64,000 bases of DNA from Archilochus colubris (GCA_023079485.1 CM041097.1:20319158-20383157); one strand, 5' to 3'; shown: positions 23,865 through 36,235, counted from the stretch's first letter. The notes: a model not told the origin generated them from the letters alone. Translations and numbers: made by a program.

Positions 23865-24378
23865 GAAAATCCATTTTTTTTGTTTGCATGGTTTGGTTTT
23901 ACTGTTTTGTGTTGGGTTTTTTTTTTTTTCTTTTTTCTTTGTTTTCCTCTTTTTAAGCACATATTTTGAAGCCTAATGGAATTTATCCTCTCAGGTCCCA
24001 TGCTGGGTGCTCCAAAGGCACAGCCATTTTCTCACAAGCTCCTCCAGGTACTGGGGAGGTACCAAGCCCCTTGTGCTGCTGCAGCTCAGGGCCTGCCAGG
24101 GGGGTCCCTGCCTCTGGGGGATTCCAGTGGTTGTTTCTAACTCGGGGTAGGATAGGTACCCACTGCATCCCAGCAAAAATAACACAGAAAAATCCCCCCA
24201 GGAGTCACAGAGCTCCCCGCAGTGTGCTGGGAGGGGAAGGAAGGTGTATGGCTTGCTGGTGATGGGAAGGATTAGGATCAGGTTGGTATTTTCCTGTTTT
24301 AGCAGAGGTGTGATGGTTCCTGAGCCCCTGGGGTGTTCACCAGCAGCACTCGGGATTCCCATGCAACAGGCACCAGGG
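23865..24378. other. Unique non-coding sequence with a T-rich start
   Basis: After a T-rich patch to about 23955 the sequence becomes ordinary unique DNA of moderate G+C. No splice-bounded exon stands out. Minus-strand open frames here are extensions of frames entering from the 34-bp array. Confidence 0.5.
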
Positions 24379-24585
24379 GTTGTTCCCACTGCTCCTGGAG
24401 CACCTGAGCATCCTTGTTCCCACTTCCTCTGGAGCACCTGAGCATCCTTGTTCCCACTGCTCCTGGAGCACCTGAGCATCCTTGTTCCCACTGCCCCTGG
24501 AACACCCGAGCATCCTTGTTCCCACTTCCCCAGGAACACCTGAGCATCCTTGTTCCCACTGCTCCTGGAGCACCTGAGCATCCTT
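24379..24585. repeat. 34-bp minisatellite, six copies
   Basis: Units begin at 24391, 24425, 24459, 24493, 24527 and 24561, exactly 34 bp apart. The shared core is GAGCATCCTTGTTCCCACT. Four of the six copies differ only at a few sites around the CTCCTGGAGC segment. The commonest unit contains the inverted repeat TGCTCC-T-GGAGCA. Because 34 is not a multiple of three and the minus strand has no stop in any frame, long shadow frames of up to 229 codons cross it. They encode no recognisable protein. The low divergence between copies suggests a fairly young or homogenised array. Confidence 0.97.
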
Positions 24586-26499
24586 CCCGGGCAGAGGTGT
24601 GGGTGAGGTGTGCTCCATGGCAGGGCCATCCCTTGCTGGGAGCAGGGAGAGGAGTGTGTCCCTATGCAAAGAGGAGTCATTTAGCTCCTGCTGCTGTTAG
24701 CCACAGCACTGTTAAATTATGCATGGCTCCTGGTGGATCAAAGCTGCTGCAAAAGGCAGCTCCTCTCTCTTGTTAGGGATTAGTCTTTTTTTTTTTGTTG
24801 GAGAAGTGGCCCCTGATAACCTCTGCTCTCCTCAGAAAACTGTTGCTCCTCCAGCCCTTCCCTAGGAACGTCTCACAGTGGCATTCCTGTTACAAGCATC
24901 CAGAGGGACAGGGGGCTGGTTCCTGTGCTGTGGGATAGGGAGGCTGAAGCACCCCTGGGATTTGGGCATCCCCTCTCCTTGGGGTGTGCTGGGCTTTCCT
25001 GGGGTGTCATTGCCACACCACGGCTGGAACTGCTGGGAAAAATTCCCTAATTAGCCCTGGAACATCAACCCTTGATGCTGCAAGGATCCTGTATCATTAG
25101 TTTGTAGGGCATGCTCATCTTTCCCTGGATATCCTGTTCCCAGCCCCAGAGAAGCTGCCTCTGATTTCTCTGCCTTGGTTTGGGATTTCTTTAATGTTCC
25201 CACTCCTTAAATTTCCTTGTGTGTTTGAAAAATAATTCGGTCTTTTACATAAAATGAAATGCTTCAGATTTGTAAAAGCCCAATTAATGACTGACATAGA
25301 ATACATTATTTCAAATAAGTTTAATTTCAGAGCCAACTATTTTTGCTGTTTTTGTTTGTTTGGTACAAGCCCGGTTTGAGCTCAGAGGCCAAGAGAGGAG
25401 AAGATGCACCATAGGATAATTGTTAAGCTTCTGTTCTATTCTGATGGGATTTTAAACAATGACTCAAGCCATGCACACAGCTCGCTGTGATTTTACATAT
25501 TTTCAGGCTCCAGTTCACCACTAGTCAGGTTGAATGCCAAAAAAAAGAAAAAAAGAAAAAGGAAAAAAAAAGAGACTTCATTTCTTGCACTGTGGCAGAC
25601 ACTTGACAGGCACTTAGGAGAACACTTAACCCTCACCAATTTCCCTGGTGCCCCCTGGCAGCAGGCTGAGAAGAGATGTGCTCAGCTCACCTCCTCCTGC
25701 CTGCTGCTGGGAGGTGCCTGGGGGGCAGCAGGGATGCCCAGGAGCTTTGGTCCATGGATCAATAATCCCAAGGCTCTGTCTATAAGGCTGGGAAATGGGA
25801 AGTGGCCCGGGAGATGGGTAATGATCTGCATGGGAGGCATAACAACTGGGCTGCCATTTCTGTCACCAGGAAAAGCCCCCTGAGTGCAGCCAAACGAGGA
25901 CAGTATTTTTATTTTGCATTTCTTGAGTATTTGGTTCAATACTGACCTTATTCCCAGTGGTGAGGATGGTCTGGCAATACATGATCAAAACATGGAGGGT
26001 GTATGAGCTATGATTTATTTAGCTCTTATTTCCTCCTCCAGGCAAGGGTTTCTATTAATTGGTTCATTATTTTAGCCTTGATCTTCCATTGTCTGCATTT
26101 TGGCTCGTGTTCCATGAAACAGCAGCTGACTGGGTAAGTTTGTGGTTGTTGTAGGGGTAAAATGGTTGGTTTGGGGGAGGTTGTTGGTTGTCTTTCACAG
26201 CCCTGGGTTTTTTTAAACAGATTTTGACCCTGACCCTGCTCTTCATGTCCCTGCAGGACAGACCAGATCATCTCTTGATATCAAGGAAAATGTAATGATT
26301 ATCATACTACAATTTATTATCCATTAGGAAAGAACAAATATTGCCTTTTACTGTGGCAGATTTTTGGTTCATCCACCCAATTCATTGCTGGATGAAGCTG
26401 GTGCTTGCTCCTCCTGAGTCACAGGGAGGGGGTTTTGGCACCTAATACATCACCATGTGTGTATTCTGTGTGGCTACAATTTGAACAAATGTTTTGAAA
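24586..26499. other. Unique non-coding sequence with an A-rich patch
   Basis: An A/G-rich tract lies at 25539-25574. The rest is unique sequence without recognisable exon, RNA gene or transposon. Short T runs occur near 24787. Confidence 0.55.
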
Positions 26500-26610
26500 T
26501 TATGACAGAGAAAATGACTTTTCTTGCCTACATTAGCAAGTAGGTGTCGTGTATTTTAATTACTGTGACCAAGCTGCAATGACAGCTGATAAACATATGG
26601 AGACTAAGCT
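26500..26610. promoter_or_regulatory. Possible conserved non-coding element
   Basis: A dense word cluster: TAATTA (26557-26562), TGACAG (26580-26585, MEIS/TGIF-like) overlapping the E-box CAGCTG (26583-26588), then GATAAACATATGG. The spacing of homeodomain, MEIS and E-box words within about 35 bp is typical of developmental enhancers. Conservation and activity are inferred only. Confidence 0.22.
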
Positions 26611-27303
26611 GCAAAGAGAGGAAGGAACACTGATGTTTTCTTAAGGAATTGCCACAAAGATTAATAGAAAAGGGGGAAAGGGTGGAGAAAGTGATGCTAT
26701 CCCTACTTATTATTAATTACTGCAGTGCTGTAGGTAGCCCACACCATGACCTCAAAGAACTGAAAGCTCCAGTACAGGACTGAGTTGTGTCTTTGTGATA
26801 AACACTTGTGTCCTTACTGCATAAAGGTGTAATTGAGAGAACCTGCTTTAGAAAAGTCTCCATTTCCCCCTTTTCTAAAAGTTGAGCTCTCTGGGAATTC
26901 CCAGAAGACCTTGGGAAGTTCCTCTGGGCTGACAGAGGCTGTTTCTCTCCAGATTCAGGATTTGCTGGCTCATTCAGAAAGGTTTTCCTGTCTTGCACAA
27001 GCCTTGGTGGAATGCCATGGCTGGAGGATGGATCAGCTGTGGTACCTCCCCATCCTCCTGAGACTTGGTGCTCTCCTGCCTCACTCTGCCATTCCCAGAA
27101 ACATCAGTTCCCATCAAGACGTTTCTAAACAGTGGATTATTCAGTAGAGTAGACTGACCAAGGGGAAGCGTGCTGCAGTCAGATATTAAGCTGTTTTCTA
27201 GTGGCTTTTGAAATATTCATGTGCCCATGAATTCACAGGAGCCTTTGCAGTCTGGCAGGAGCTGTGGTTCTGCTGCACTGCTGCAGGGTCTGGTGTAGCA
27301 GGG
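26611..27303. other. Unique non-coding sequence
   Basis: A 104-codon plus-strand frame (26833-27147) and a 93-codon minus-strand frame overlap each other. Neither shows a domain or a known family. No transposon was recognised before the minisatellite begins. Confidence 0.5.
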
Positions 27304-28130
27304 AATGTGGCTGGGAGATATGGATGGGTTGTGGATGGGGATGTGGATGGGATGTGGATGGGGTGTGGTGGGGTGTGGTGGGTATGGATGGGTTGTGGAT
27401 GGGGGATGTGGATGGGATGTGGATGGGGGATGTGGATGGGAGATGTGGATGGGATGTGGATGGGAGATGTGGATGAGGGATGTGGATGGGAGATGTGGAT
27501 GGGGGATGTGGATGGGATGTGGATGGGAGATGTGGATGAGGGATGTGGATGGGGGATGTGGATGGGATGTGGATGGGGGATGTGGATGAGGGATGTGGAT
27601 GGGAGATGTGGATGGGGGATGTGGATGGGGGATGTGGATGGGAGGTGTAGATGGGAGATGTGGATGGGATGTGGATGGGGGATGTGGATGAGGGATGTGG
27701 ATGGGGGATGTGGATGGGGGATGTGGATGGGATGTGGATGGGAGATGTGGATGGGAGATGTGGATGAGGGATGTGGATGGGATGTGGATGGGGGATGTGG
27801 ATGGGAGGTGTGGATGGGAGGTGTGGATGGGAGGTGTGGATGGGGGATGTGGATGGGGGATGTGGATGGGGAATGTGGATGGGAGGTGTGGATGGGGGAT
27901 GTGGATGGGAGACGTGGATGGGAGGTGTGGATGGGGGATGTGGATGGGGAATGTGGATGGGGGGTGTGGATGGGAGGTGTGGATGGGATGTGGATGAGGG
28001 ATGTGGCTGGGAGATCTGGATGGGAGATGTGGATGAGGGATGTGGATGGGAGATGTGGATGGGTTGTGGCTGGGAGATGTGGATGGGATGTGGATGGGAG
28101 ATGTGGATGGGGAATGTGGATGGGAGGTGT
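27304..28130. repeat. 827-bp minisatellite, 13-bp unit with 11-bp variants
   Basis: More than 60 tandem units of the type GATGTGGATGGGA, with GGG, AGG or GGT variants in the spacer and 11-bp forms lacking two G. The plus strand carries many GGG to GGGGG runs. Six frames lack stops over long distances, giving frames of up to 391 codons (Asp-Val-Asp-Gly / Met-Trp-Met-Gly on plus, His-Pro-Ser-Thr-Ile on minus). These are repeat translations, not proteins. Variant units are interspersed, which suggests repeated slippage and local unequal exchange. Array length is probably polymorphic. Confidence 0.98.
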
Positions 28131-30569
28131 GCTGCCACTGAGAGATGTCCTGTGACCAGCTGAGACCAGTTGGACACATTTCATTCCCATAAATGAAAAA
28201 ATAACATATTGATCCAGAGGGAGACAGCGTTTGCCATATGCTTGGTGCTAAAGTGTTTTTTGGTTTTTTTTGCCTGAAAGAACAGGAGTTGGCCCCAGAC
28301 CAAGGTGTTGTGGTTGAACTTGCCTTGATCTTGGAGGAAATTCTGGGCTTCCTGCAGCAGCTCCTCTTGGGCTTGAGCCTGGGCATCTCCAAGGGTCCCT
28401 GGGGCTTTGGGTCCAGTTATAACTCCTTGGAACTACCTGAAAAAACCCTGGGATCCCTCAGAGGTGTTGCTGGTGAGTAACTTGTGGTGTAGGCACATTG
28501 TAACTGCTGAGAGCTGCTCTTTAGTTCATCTGCTATTGAGCTGGGTGTCTTTTGTGCTGGCACACCCCCTTTTACAGGTCTCACATAAAGCCAGCAGCAC
28601 CATTTGCACTGTGAGAAGGAGTTCTGCTAACACTAAAGACCTTTGCAGCTATGTGTTCTCTAGAAAAAAAAAAAAAAAGAGATTTTTACTACTTGATGCA
28701 CTTTATGTATGTGAACACAGCCTTTGGACTGCCTTCAGATCATTGTCTAGTGCTTCTCCACAGAGTGGATTTAGTGACTTTTGACAGCTGGATGCCCAGG
28801 GCTGCTGTCCCCTGTGAGCCTTCCTTCAGCCAGTCCTCTTCAATGATTTGAAATAAATATTGACAGTTTAATTTCTTCCTGGAAGCTGGCTTCCTTGGAA
28901 CAGCCTCACAAACAATGCCTGGATGTGTTGGAGGTCCCTCGTGTTTTTATTTACAGCTCAGATCCTAGCACTGTAGTAATTCCTGGCTGCTGGCATTCCC
29001 AGCTGTGAGGGATGTCTGCAGCTGGAGCTCCATGGGCAGAGACACAACCCCACACACCTCATCCCACTGGAGAAACAGGTGAGCCACAAACCCAGAACCT
29101 CCCAGAGGAGCTTCAGCTGGTCCTTTAGAGCCATCCTGCCTGGGTTCTGCCTCCACCAAAATGGGGAAAAAGCCAATTTCCTCTGGGGGGCACCTAAATA
29201 AATCTCTGCATGCCAAACTCTGACTCCCATCAGACTCTTTGCTGTGAACCTTGAAGTCTGGCTGGTTCTTGGCTTCCAGGTGTGTCCCTTGGATCCCACT
29301 ACTCCCAGGCAGAGTCAGAATCCTGCAGGCAGGAGCTGGGCTGAGGCTCAGTCTCCTCTGTGGTCTCTGCCTGCCAACAGGTATTAAATATTATTATAGA
29401 AGCTATAATATGCCTTAATAAAAATTATGGGATTATTTAGGTGGTAAAAGTTGGAATTTCTCCATATCCTCTGACTGGCTGGTTTTGTGAATGGCATTTG
29501 ATCTGGCAGAAAACTCAGCTGCAGAGCAATCCCCTTCTTAGGCAGAGTCAGCATCAAGGGACAAGCTCACTGCAGATACCAAAGATTTTCTTTCTCAGCA
29601 ATAAATACAGGAGCCTCCAGCCATCCCTCTTTGCTCTTAGCATGAATAAAGGTTAATTGCCACATTTTTGTGTTTTGCTTGGCAATTAAGAGTTGAGCCT
29701 TCAGTTCTTTTCCCTGCAGTTACTGATGACTGGAGTTAATCTCCTAAATCATTGCAGGAAAAGGCAGGAGCTGCAGAACAGATCCCACTCAAGAGGCACT
29801 GGCTCTCTGCATCTGGGAGCTCATCTGGATCTTGGAAAAGCTGGGATAGAGCACTGCAGAATATATATATATATATTTATTTTGGGAGTAGCAGGGTGAG
29901 TTTTGGTGTGGCTGTGTTTGACTGGAAGGTGTGGAAGCAGCAGGCAATGGGCAGGCTGGAGCTGCAGGGGGATGAGCAGTGATTAATGTTGCAGGCTGCA
30001 TAGAAATTGTCTTGCCAGAGACTTTGTTATTAAACCCCATTCTGTTTCTGGCTGTTTCACATTTCTGTTCTGCTAAGAATTTTTCCTATTGTAATTCTTT
30101 TTTTCCCTCCTTCATGCAACAAAAACTCAATCAGGGCTCCATCACTGAAGGAAATTGGGTTTGTTTTGGTTTCTTTTTTCCAGGTAGTCACTGCTGTAGG
30201 GGAGGGTGGCAGTGGTTTAGGGGAAAACAATGCTAATTCTGTCAGTGAGAAGCTCTGGTGAGGCAAAGTGCAGGGGGCATTGTGCCTCTCAGCAGCTTTT
30301 GTACCTCGGGGACAGCTGAACAAATCTGTGGCACCCCAGAGTTCAGGTCTAATGCACTTGTTGCTTGTGGTTGCCGTCCTGAGAAGATGTTTTGTTGGGC
30401 TCATAAATAACTGTAATGCTTAAGAAATTAATTCACATGGAAAGACTTATTGAAGTATACAATTATAGGAAGAAAAATGAAAAATTTGGCCCTTTGACAG
30501 GTTTGAAAGAGTTTCTATCTTGTCTGGTTAGGAGGAAAGACTGCTTTGTCTCCTTAAATAATTTTTTCT
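28131..30569. other. Unique non-coding sequence; one splice-like open interval
   Basis: A candidate exon-like interval lies at 28281-28473 (see findings). A poly(A) run lies at about 28662-28680 and a (TA)n run at about 29860-29876. No known gene or transposon was recognised. Confidence 0.5.
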
Positions 30570-30880
30570 GTATTTAAATAAATCTTCTGAAATGCTTGCA
30601 TGCCTGCAAGGATTATAAAGGGCTGTTCAGACCTAAATCAAGTGTTCCAGTCTTGCTGCATGAATCTTCCAAGGCAATAAACTTTTGGTACCTTTGACAA
30701 GTTTTATGATACAAGATGGGTGCACTGTGCTATGTGCCGTATTTCAAGGTAAGGTGTCTGAATAATCACATCAATTTGGTATGCTAATCGTTTGTTTTGG
30801 TGTTTTAATACCAGGGGCTATAATTCAGATCTATTATGTTTGCTAGACTGCAGATAATTTGAATATCATTTAAAGAAAAA
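30570..30880. promoter_or_regulatory. AT-rich motif-dense stretch, possible conserved non-coding element
   Basis: Complex AT-rich DNA with GCATGCCTGCAAGG, ACCTTTGACAAG, AATAATCACATCAAT and ATGCTAAT (30781-30788, a POU octamer-like word). Frames are interrupted frequently. A donor-like AAG/GTAAGG at 30749 has no convincing acceptor upstream. Regulatory function is inferred from texture only. Confidence 0.22.
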
Positions 30881-33800
30881 ATCACTTTAGGGATACCTCC
30901 AGTACTGCCCTTCTCCTTTGCACGAAGAAAGCAAGAATTAACAGGTCTAGAAATAGTGATACACAAAAATTAAAATGGATTGGGGCTCCTCAGCTTTAGC
31001 TCTGTTTTGCTCCCACTGATGTTTCCTTTCTCTTTGCCACACACGTTTTCAGTTTGCTGAGTGTTTGGGCTCTTCTCCATTTTCTGCAGCAAGTTCTTGG
31101 GCTGACAGATCCATCTTGCTATTCTCACCTTCTTTTTTTGCCTGGAAGTATAATCCAAATATTTCCTTAAATTTATCTCAGACTCACGCTGTATTACGAA
31201 GTTTTACCTATACTAATGCATTCCATGATGTGTGAGCAGCCAAAATTCAGTTTTGCTCTTGCAAACTGGGAAATGCTGGCAGTGGGAGGAGCAGTGTGGG
31301 GATGGTGGGGATGCTGTGGCAGGACAGGAGACTTGTAAAGCCAGCTGTGAATTGTTTTGAGGGCTGCAGGGGTTTCTAAGTGCTTTGTGTAAAGAAAATC
31401 AAGCAACAACAAAGCTAAAAAAAAAAAAAAAGAGAGAAGATAGGGAGAAACTGAAAATATCTAAACAGAGGGAAGATTAATGAGGTTAAAAGCCTGTTTG
31501 TATTGTTTCTTTGGTAAAAATACCTTCAGTGTCAAGATGGAAAATCCCATTGCATGGTCAGCTATTTATCAGCTGCCTCATCTTGAGTTCCTTTGAGACC
31601 CCAGCCCAACGTTTATACTCAACCAGGCAAGCTGAGGCTAATTTCCTCCTCCCCACCTCAGCTGCCCTCTATCCACAAGCACAAACCTATTTTTATTAGT
31701 GGTTATTTGTCCCTGTGTTTAATAGAAATAAATCTTGGTTGCACAGCTCTTTTGGCAGAAAGCTGCAGCTCAGGTCTGGAAGGAATGTTTGCCAGAATTT
31801 TTAAGGTCTGAACTCCTCTTTGCCTCATAGAAACAAAACTCTCAGGTGGCCATCAGCCTGCTGGCTGGTTTTTCAGGAGTCAGATTTTAAATGATGGCTT
31901 CACCATCACCTCCCTTCTACCTGCACTATCTTGTCATTTTCCATGGAGTCTGCACCTTTAATGAACCCATTTAAAAAAAAAACAACAACAAACCAAACAC
32001 CATCAAAACAGAAGAAGGCCTGACTTCTGCAGTGTCCCATCTTTCACGTGGATAACATGTTGGGGATGAGGTACCATGACTAGGATTTTTCTGGGATTAT
32101 GTGTTATATGGGTTTTTTTTTTGGTGGGGTGGGGTTTTTTGTGGTTTTTTTGTTGTTGTTGCTATCATTTTGTTGTTGTTGTTTGTTTGATTCTTTTTGC
32201 TTACATTTTTATTAGGTTTTTTTGGTTAATGGGTTTTGTTTTTGGCATGGACTCCCTGTCCCTTCTTGATACCCTCTCTCCATCTCCTTCCCCTTCCCTG
32301 TTGGGAATGCTCACCTTTGTGTTCCCAGGGAGCTTTTCCAAGCTGGAGACCACGTCTGCTCCCCACAGCCCAGGTCCTTTGCTCTGCCCCAGCCTTTTGT
32401 GGGGCTGTGACCCAGAGCTGGGAGCTTGGGCTGCGAAAGGAGGGAGATGGTGGGGTGATTCATCTGAGCATACCCCATCATCACTGCCTGCCCTTTGCAA
32501 TGAAATATCCCTGGCTGTTTAAAGCACCAGCATCCCACCCACTGCTGCCCAGTGAGGCAGAGGGGACAGATGTTGTGTTACAGTGTGAGGCAGGACTGGA
32601 ATAATGCAGCTGAGAGGGGAGCAGCAGCAGCTCCTGGGACTGTGTGTGGATTGTAACCAGAAAACTGGAAAATTACCTATTTCACACCTTCTGGGGACTA
32701 AAAAGGAGGCCTAAAGAGCAGCAATTGTATTAGGAATTAATCCACTCAGCCCCTGAGCATACTGAGTTGTCCTTTTTTTACACAAAAAAGGGAGATGCTG
32801 GAGCCTTTCCTAAGCCTGCCTGGGGAGGGGGCTGCAGGGGGTCTGCTCCCCCTCCTCCTCTGCTGGGTGGTTTCATGGAAGCTTTGTCCAGTTGTAATTT
32901 GTGATTTAGGGTGAATGTTCCCACCCTGCACTTAAGGCAAGCCACGAAATACTATAGATTGAGTGTTATTGGGTTTTCTGTACCTCGATAATTGAAAGTA
33001 ACAGAAGCAAATAGGTCCCACTGGCTGGGGGGATGACCTTGGGAGCAGGAGACCAGCGAGTCACGTCTTCCTCCAGGGAAGAAATTTAGAGGAATTACTG
33101 CCAAATAATAATAATAACAGCAGCAGAGCAGGCTGTAATTCCGAGCTCTCCTACGTCAGTGACACCTGCACGCCAGCGGGAAGGAAACAAATCATTTATC
33201 AAGTGTCACTTCTTGGAATCACTGGGGGTGTGAGCAGAGTGGGGCAGACAGGTCTCTCCCTGACCCCAGCCATTAAGGCAGAAGTGATGATTTTCCCATT
33301 TTGGCTTTTTGTGGCTGTTTAGGCCAAATCTGGCCGTGGACTCCTGTGACTTGGCTGGATGTCCCCGTTTCCTTCCTGAGGTGCCAGCTTTGCTGCACCC
33401 ACCCACACTTCCTCAGGAGGGATCTCATCCCATCACTCCCTGATGTTCCTGAGGTCCCTCTGCCACCACAAACCACCCTCTCTCACTTCGACCTAGGATT
33501 TTTTTTTTAGGAAAGTGAGGTTGATGTGATACCCACGGCCGTGCTGAGCCTCTCGTGTCTATTTCAGTCGCTGTGAAGTCAACTGCATTTCACACAATCA
33601 AGTAGGTTGTACAGTGGGAGAGAAACCTCAGAGATAATTAAATACTAAAACACTTACTAAAAGGAAGCTGGTTAAAGGAAAGGGCTGTTCTAAAGCAAAG
33701 CAGGCAGAGCTTGGGCATCAAAAACTGGCAGCAGCCTTTGGCTGGGGAGCCAACAGATGGAGGAATCTGGACATCAGGCAGCATCCTGTGGGCAGTGGGG

Positions 33801-35954
33801 TTTTGGTAATCATGGGGTTTGCTGAAAAACTTCCTGAGAAACTCGTTATTGACTCAGTTCTATAGAAAGAGCAAATGATGGGGGAAGAGGAACAGACTAA
33901 AGAGTTGGGTAGAAATACCCCAGCACATGAAATAGAAAGTGAGTGAGAGGTGCTGCCTGATTTCTGGGTGATAGAGGTTCATTTTGTGCTATTTTTGGCC
34001 AAAATAGGTAAACTTGGTGGCCTCTGTCCAAAAAAATAAGGGGACTAAGAGCTAAAACCAGAAGGTTATACTGGTTTCTGTGGGGAAGAAAACAATGAGA
34101 TATTGACCAAAGCTGCAGGAGGGGGGATGTGGGCACAATGATGTCCAGCATGTAACCACAGGCATCACCAAACCCCATTTCACCCCTTTCTCTGTACCCC
34201 TTGCAGGCTGCATGCAGCAGGGCCAGTTCCCCCTCCTCTGCCTCACTGCCCTGGCCTGATTTATCCACAGCCCCTTCTGTGCAGAAAATGAGAAAATGTG
34301 GATGCCTTGCAGAACCTGAAAGGATCTTCTCAGCACCTGGGATGGTATGAGAAAAGGAGGGACTTCACGTGGGAAAAATATTAGTAGGTAAAGAATAAAA
34401 CAAGGATGTAGAAGAATAAAATAAGGACAGAGAATTGTGAGGGAGAGGAGCCTGGCTCCTTGTTGTGAGTTTACACATTGGAGAATACAAAGCAGCAACT
34501 GAAGATATTTTTGTGGATTTGGTCCTGATGCCAAGCGTGCACAAGATGAACTCTAGGGAGTTCCTCTTCATTAGGGGAAGGATTAATATAAAAGGCAGGA
34601 AAGTAAGGAAAAGCCCTGTGTGAACAAATGACTTATGTGGCAGAGTAAGTAGGTAAGGCATTCACAGCTTATTTATTGCAGATATTTAGTTACTTAATTG
34701 CTCAGCAGATAATGTGTGTATGTATATATGTGCATGCAAGTTATGTATGTGTGTGTAATTACCTATGAATATGCTGTATATCACTAAAATGGCTGATAAA
34801 GGTCTGAGCTGTCTGTCAGGAGTTTAAAGTGCCTCTGAGCATAAGTATCTTTGCCATTTGACTCAACATTTCACTAACAAATGGAAGTTATTAAAAACCT
34901 TAGGGGGCAAACCAATTCAGCTTTGCAGAATCTGAAGACAGCTCAGGTGCTGGAGGGGAAAAGAGGACTGGGAAATGCTTTTTTTCTTTTTTTTCCTCTT
35001 TAAATCTTTTTCTTACTAAGGCTTCTCCATCAGAGGAAGCTGTGGCCATGTGTCCCAAGGCCATGAAGTTGCTGAGGCTCTGTGGAAGTGTTTGCATCCC
35101 CCCCACTGCAGTCCTGTATGCACAGCCTACTCCAGCTGGAGGTGATTTAGTTTCAATCATCCTCAGGACAAGGTTGGCTTTAAGTAAGTCATTTTATCTT
35201 GCTTTATAATGCTTTGAAAGAGGAATTTTTCCTTGCTATGTAGCTCTGGAGAGCTGTTATTTCCCCCAGCCCAGCCTGCAAGCTCAGTGCAGGAGATGGC
35301 TTCCAGGGTGTAGCTGTGGCAGAGCCATAAAGGTGATGGGTGTCTGTGTTGAGCAGAGCAGGGTTTCCAAAGGGAATGGGGAAATGAGTCACCCACCTCT
35401 CCAGAAATAAACAACAAGTCTGCCTTGCAAAGACCATTTTCCCATAGCTCACTAAATCTCAGGTAGGGGGGAAGGTGTCACCAGCACGGGACAGGACCCC
35501 GGGTGGAAGGGTGGGAGTTGTGCAGAACGTTTCAGACACTGCTGCTCTGGAGGAGCTGTGTGTCATCCTTTCCCTCTCTGCTGTGAGCTGTAAATCTCCC
35601 AGGGCCTTCTGAGGGCTCTTCATGCTCTGCTTGAGGTGTTTGGTCAGGAAGGGGCTGCCTGAGTCAGGGGCAGAACAGAACAGAAGTGGGTCTGCAGCAT
35701 CATCCTCCCTGGGGAGGGTCAGAACCAGCTGATAAGAGTCCTAAACAACCCTTGTCTGGACTAATGAGGAGTTTCCCTGAGGCATGCTATTCCACAGTTC
35801 CTGATGCCAGGGTTCCTGGTTTGGTCTGCTTCCCGAGCTAAGCAAATGGAATAAATTCATTTAGCAATAGGTGGGGAAAGGAGCAGCATGCTTCCTGCCA
35901 CCTCCTCTCTGCTCCTCCCTGAAGAAACACAAGCTTCTCACCTTCACCAAATCC
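30881..35954. other. Unique non-coding sequence with T/G simple repeats
   Basis: No gene recognised. T/G-rich simple sequence with (GTT)n lies at about 32108-32235, and a TG/TA-rich patch at 34707-34756. A CRE-like TACGTCA next to an E-box lies near 33152. The longest frames (148 codons at 32076-32522 plus, 160 codons at 34052-34534 minus) begin in simple sequence or show no family features. Confidence 0.5.
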
Positions 35955-36235
35955 TATCTATTAAAATCTGAAGCTGGATGATCACATGAATGAGATCAGG
36001 TCCTGCAACGATAAAATAAGTGTCTGCTGCTAGAGAGAAGCCAGGTGGTGACCTTTCCCACTCAGCTTCCCTGGTGATTCACAGGTTTTATTTTTTGCTA
36101 AGTACAAAAGCATTTTTCCCTGGCAAACGCTCCTTTGCTGAAGGTGAAAATGAATAAAATAAGCCCACGAAACACTGAGGGGATGGCTGGGTCTTTTCAC
36201 AGTTCTCACTATTTATAACCCAAAGCAGCTGAAGT
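35955..36235. promoter_or_regulatory. Possible conserved non-coding element, left part of a block
   Basis: Complex sequence with few simple repeats: GATGATCACATGAATGAGATCAGG, CAGGTGGTGACC, TGAATAAAATAAGCCC and CTATTTATAACC (MEF2-like). It is separated from the right part by a short CpG-containing GC-rich segment (36240-36340). Not coding in any frame. Enhancer character is inferred. Confidence 0.22.

Noticed and set aside
23694..23955. Possible retroposed gene with poly(A) tail at the A/C-rich tract
   Set aside because: The tract is a mixture of CAAA, CCAA and C runs rather than a tail, and no processed transcript-like body adjoins it.
24379..24585. CRISPR-like regular spacing
   Set aside because: The repeats are directly contiguous with no unique spacers, and the DNA is vertebrate. 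It is a minisatellite. The same holds for the 22-, 23- and 37-bp arrays.
23991..24680. 229-codon minus-strand frame
   Set aside because: Most of it is the 34-bp repeat read in rotating frames. The flanks show no domain.
27198..28392. Open frames of 314-391 codons over the 13-bp minisatellite
   Set aside because: All frames of the unit lack stops. The products are DVDG/MWMG or HPHPPSTS repeats with no start context or splice structure.
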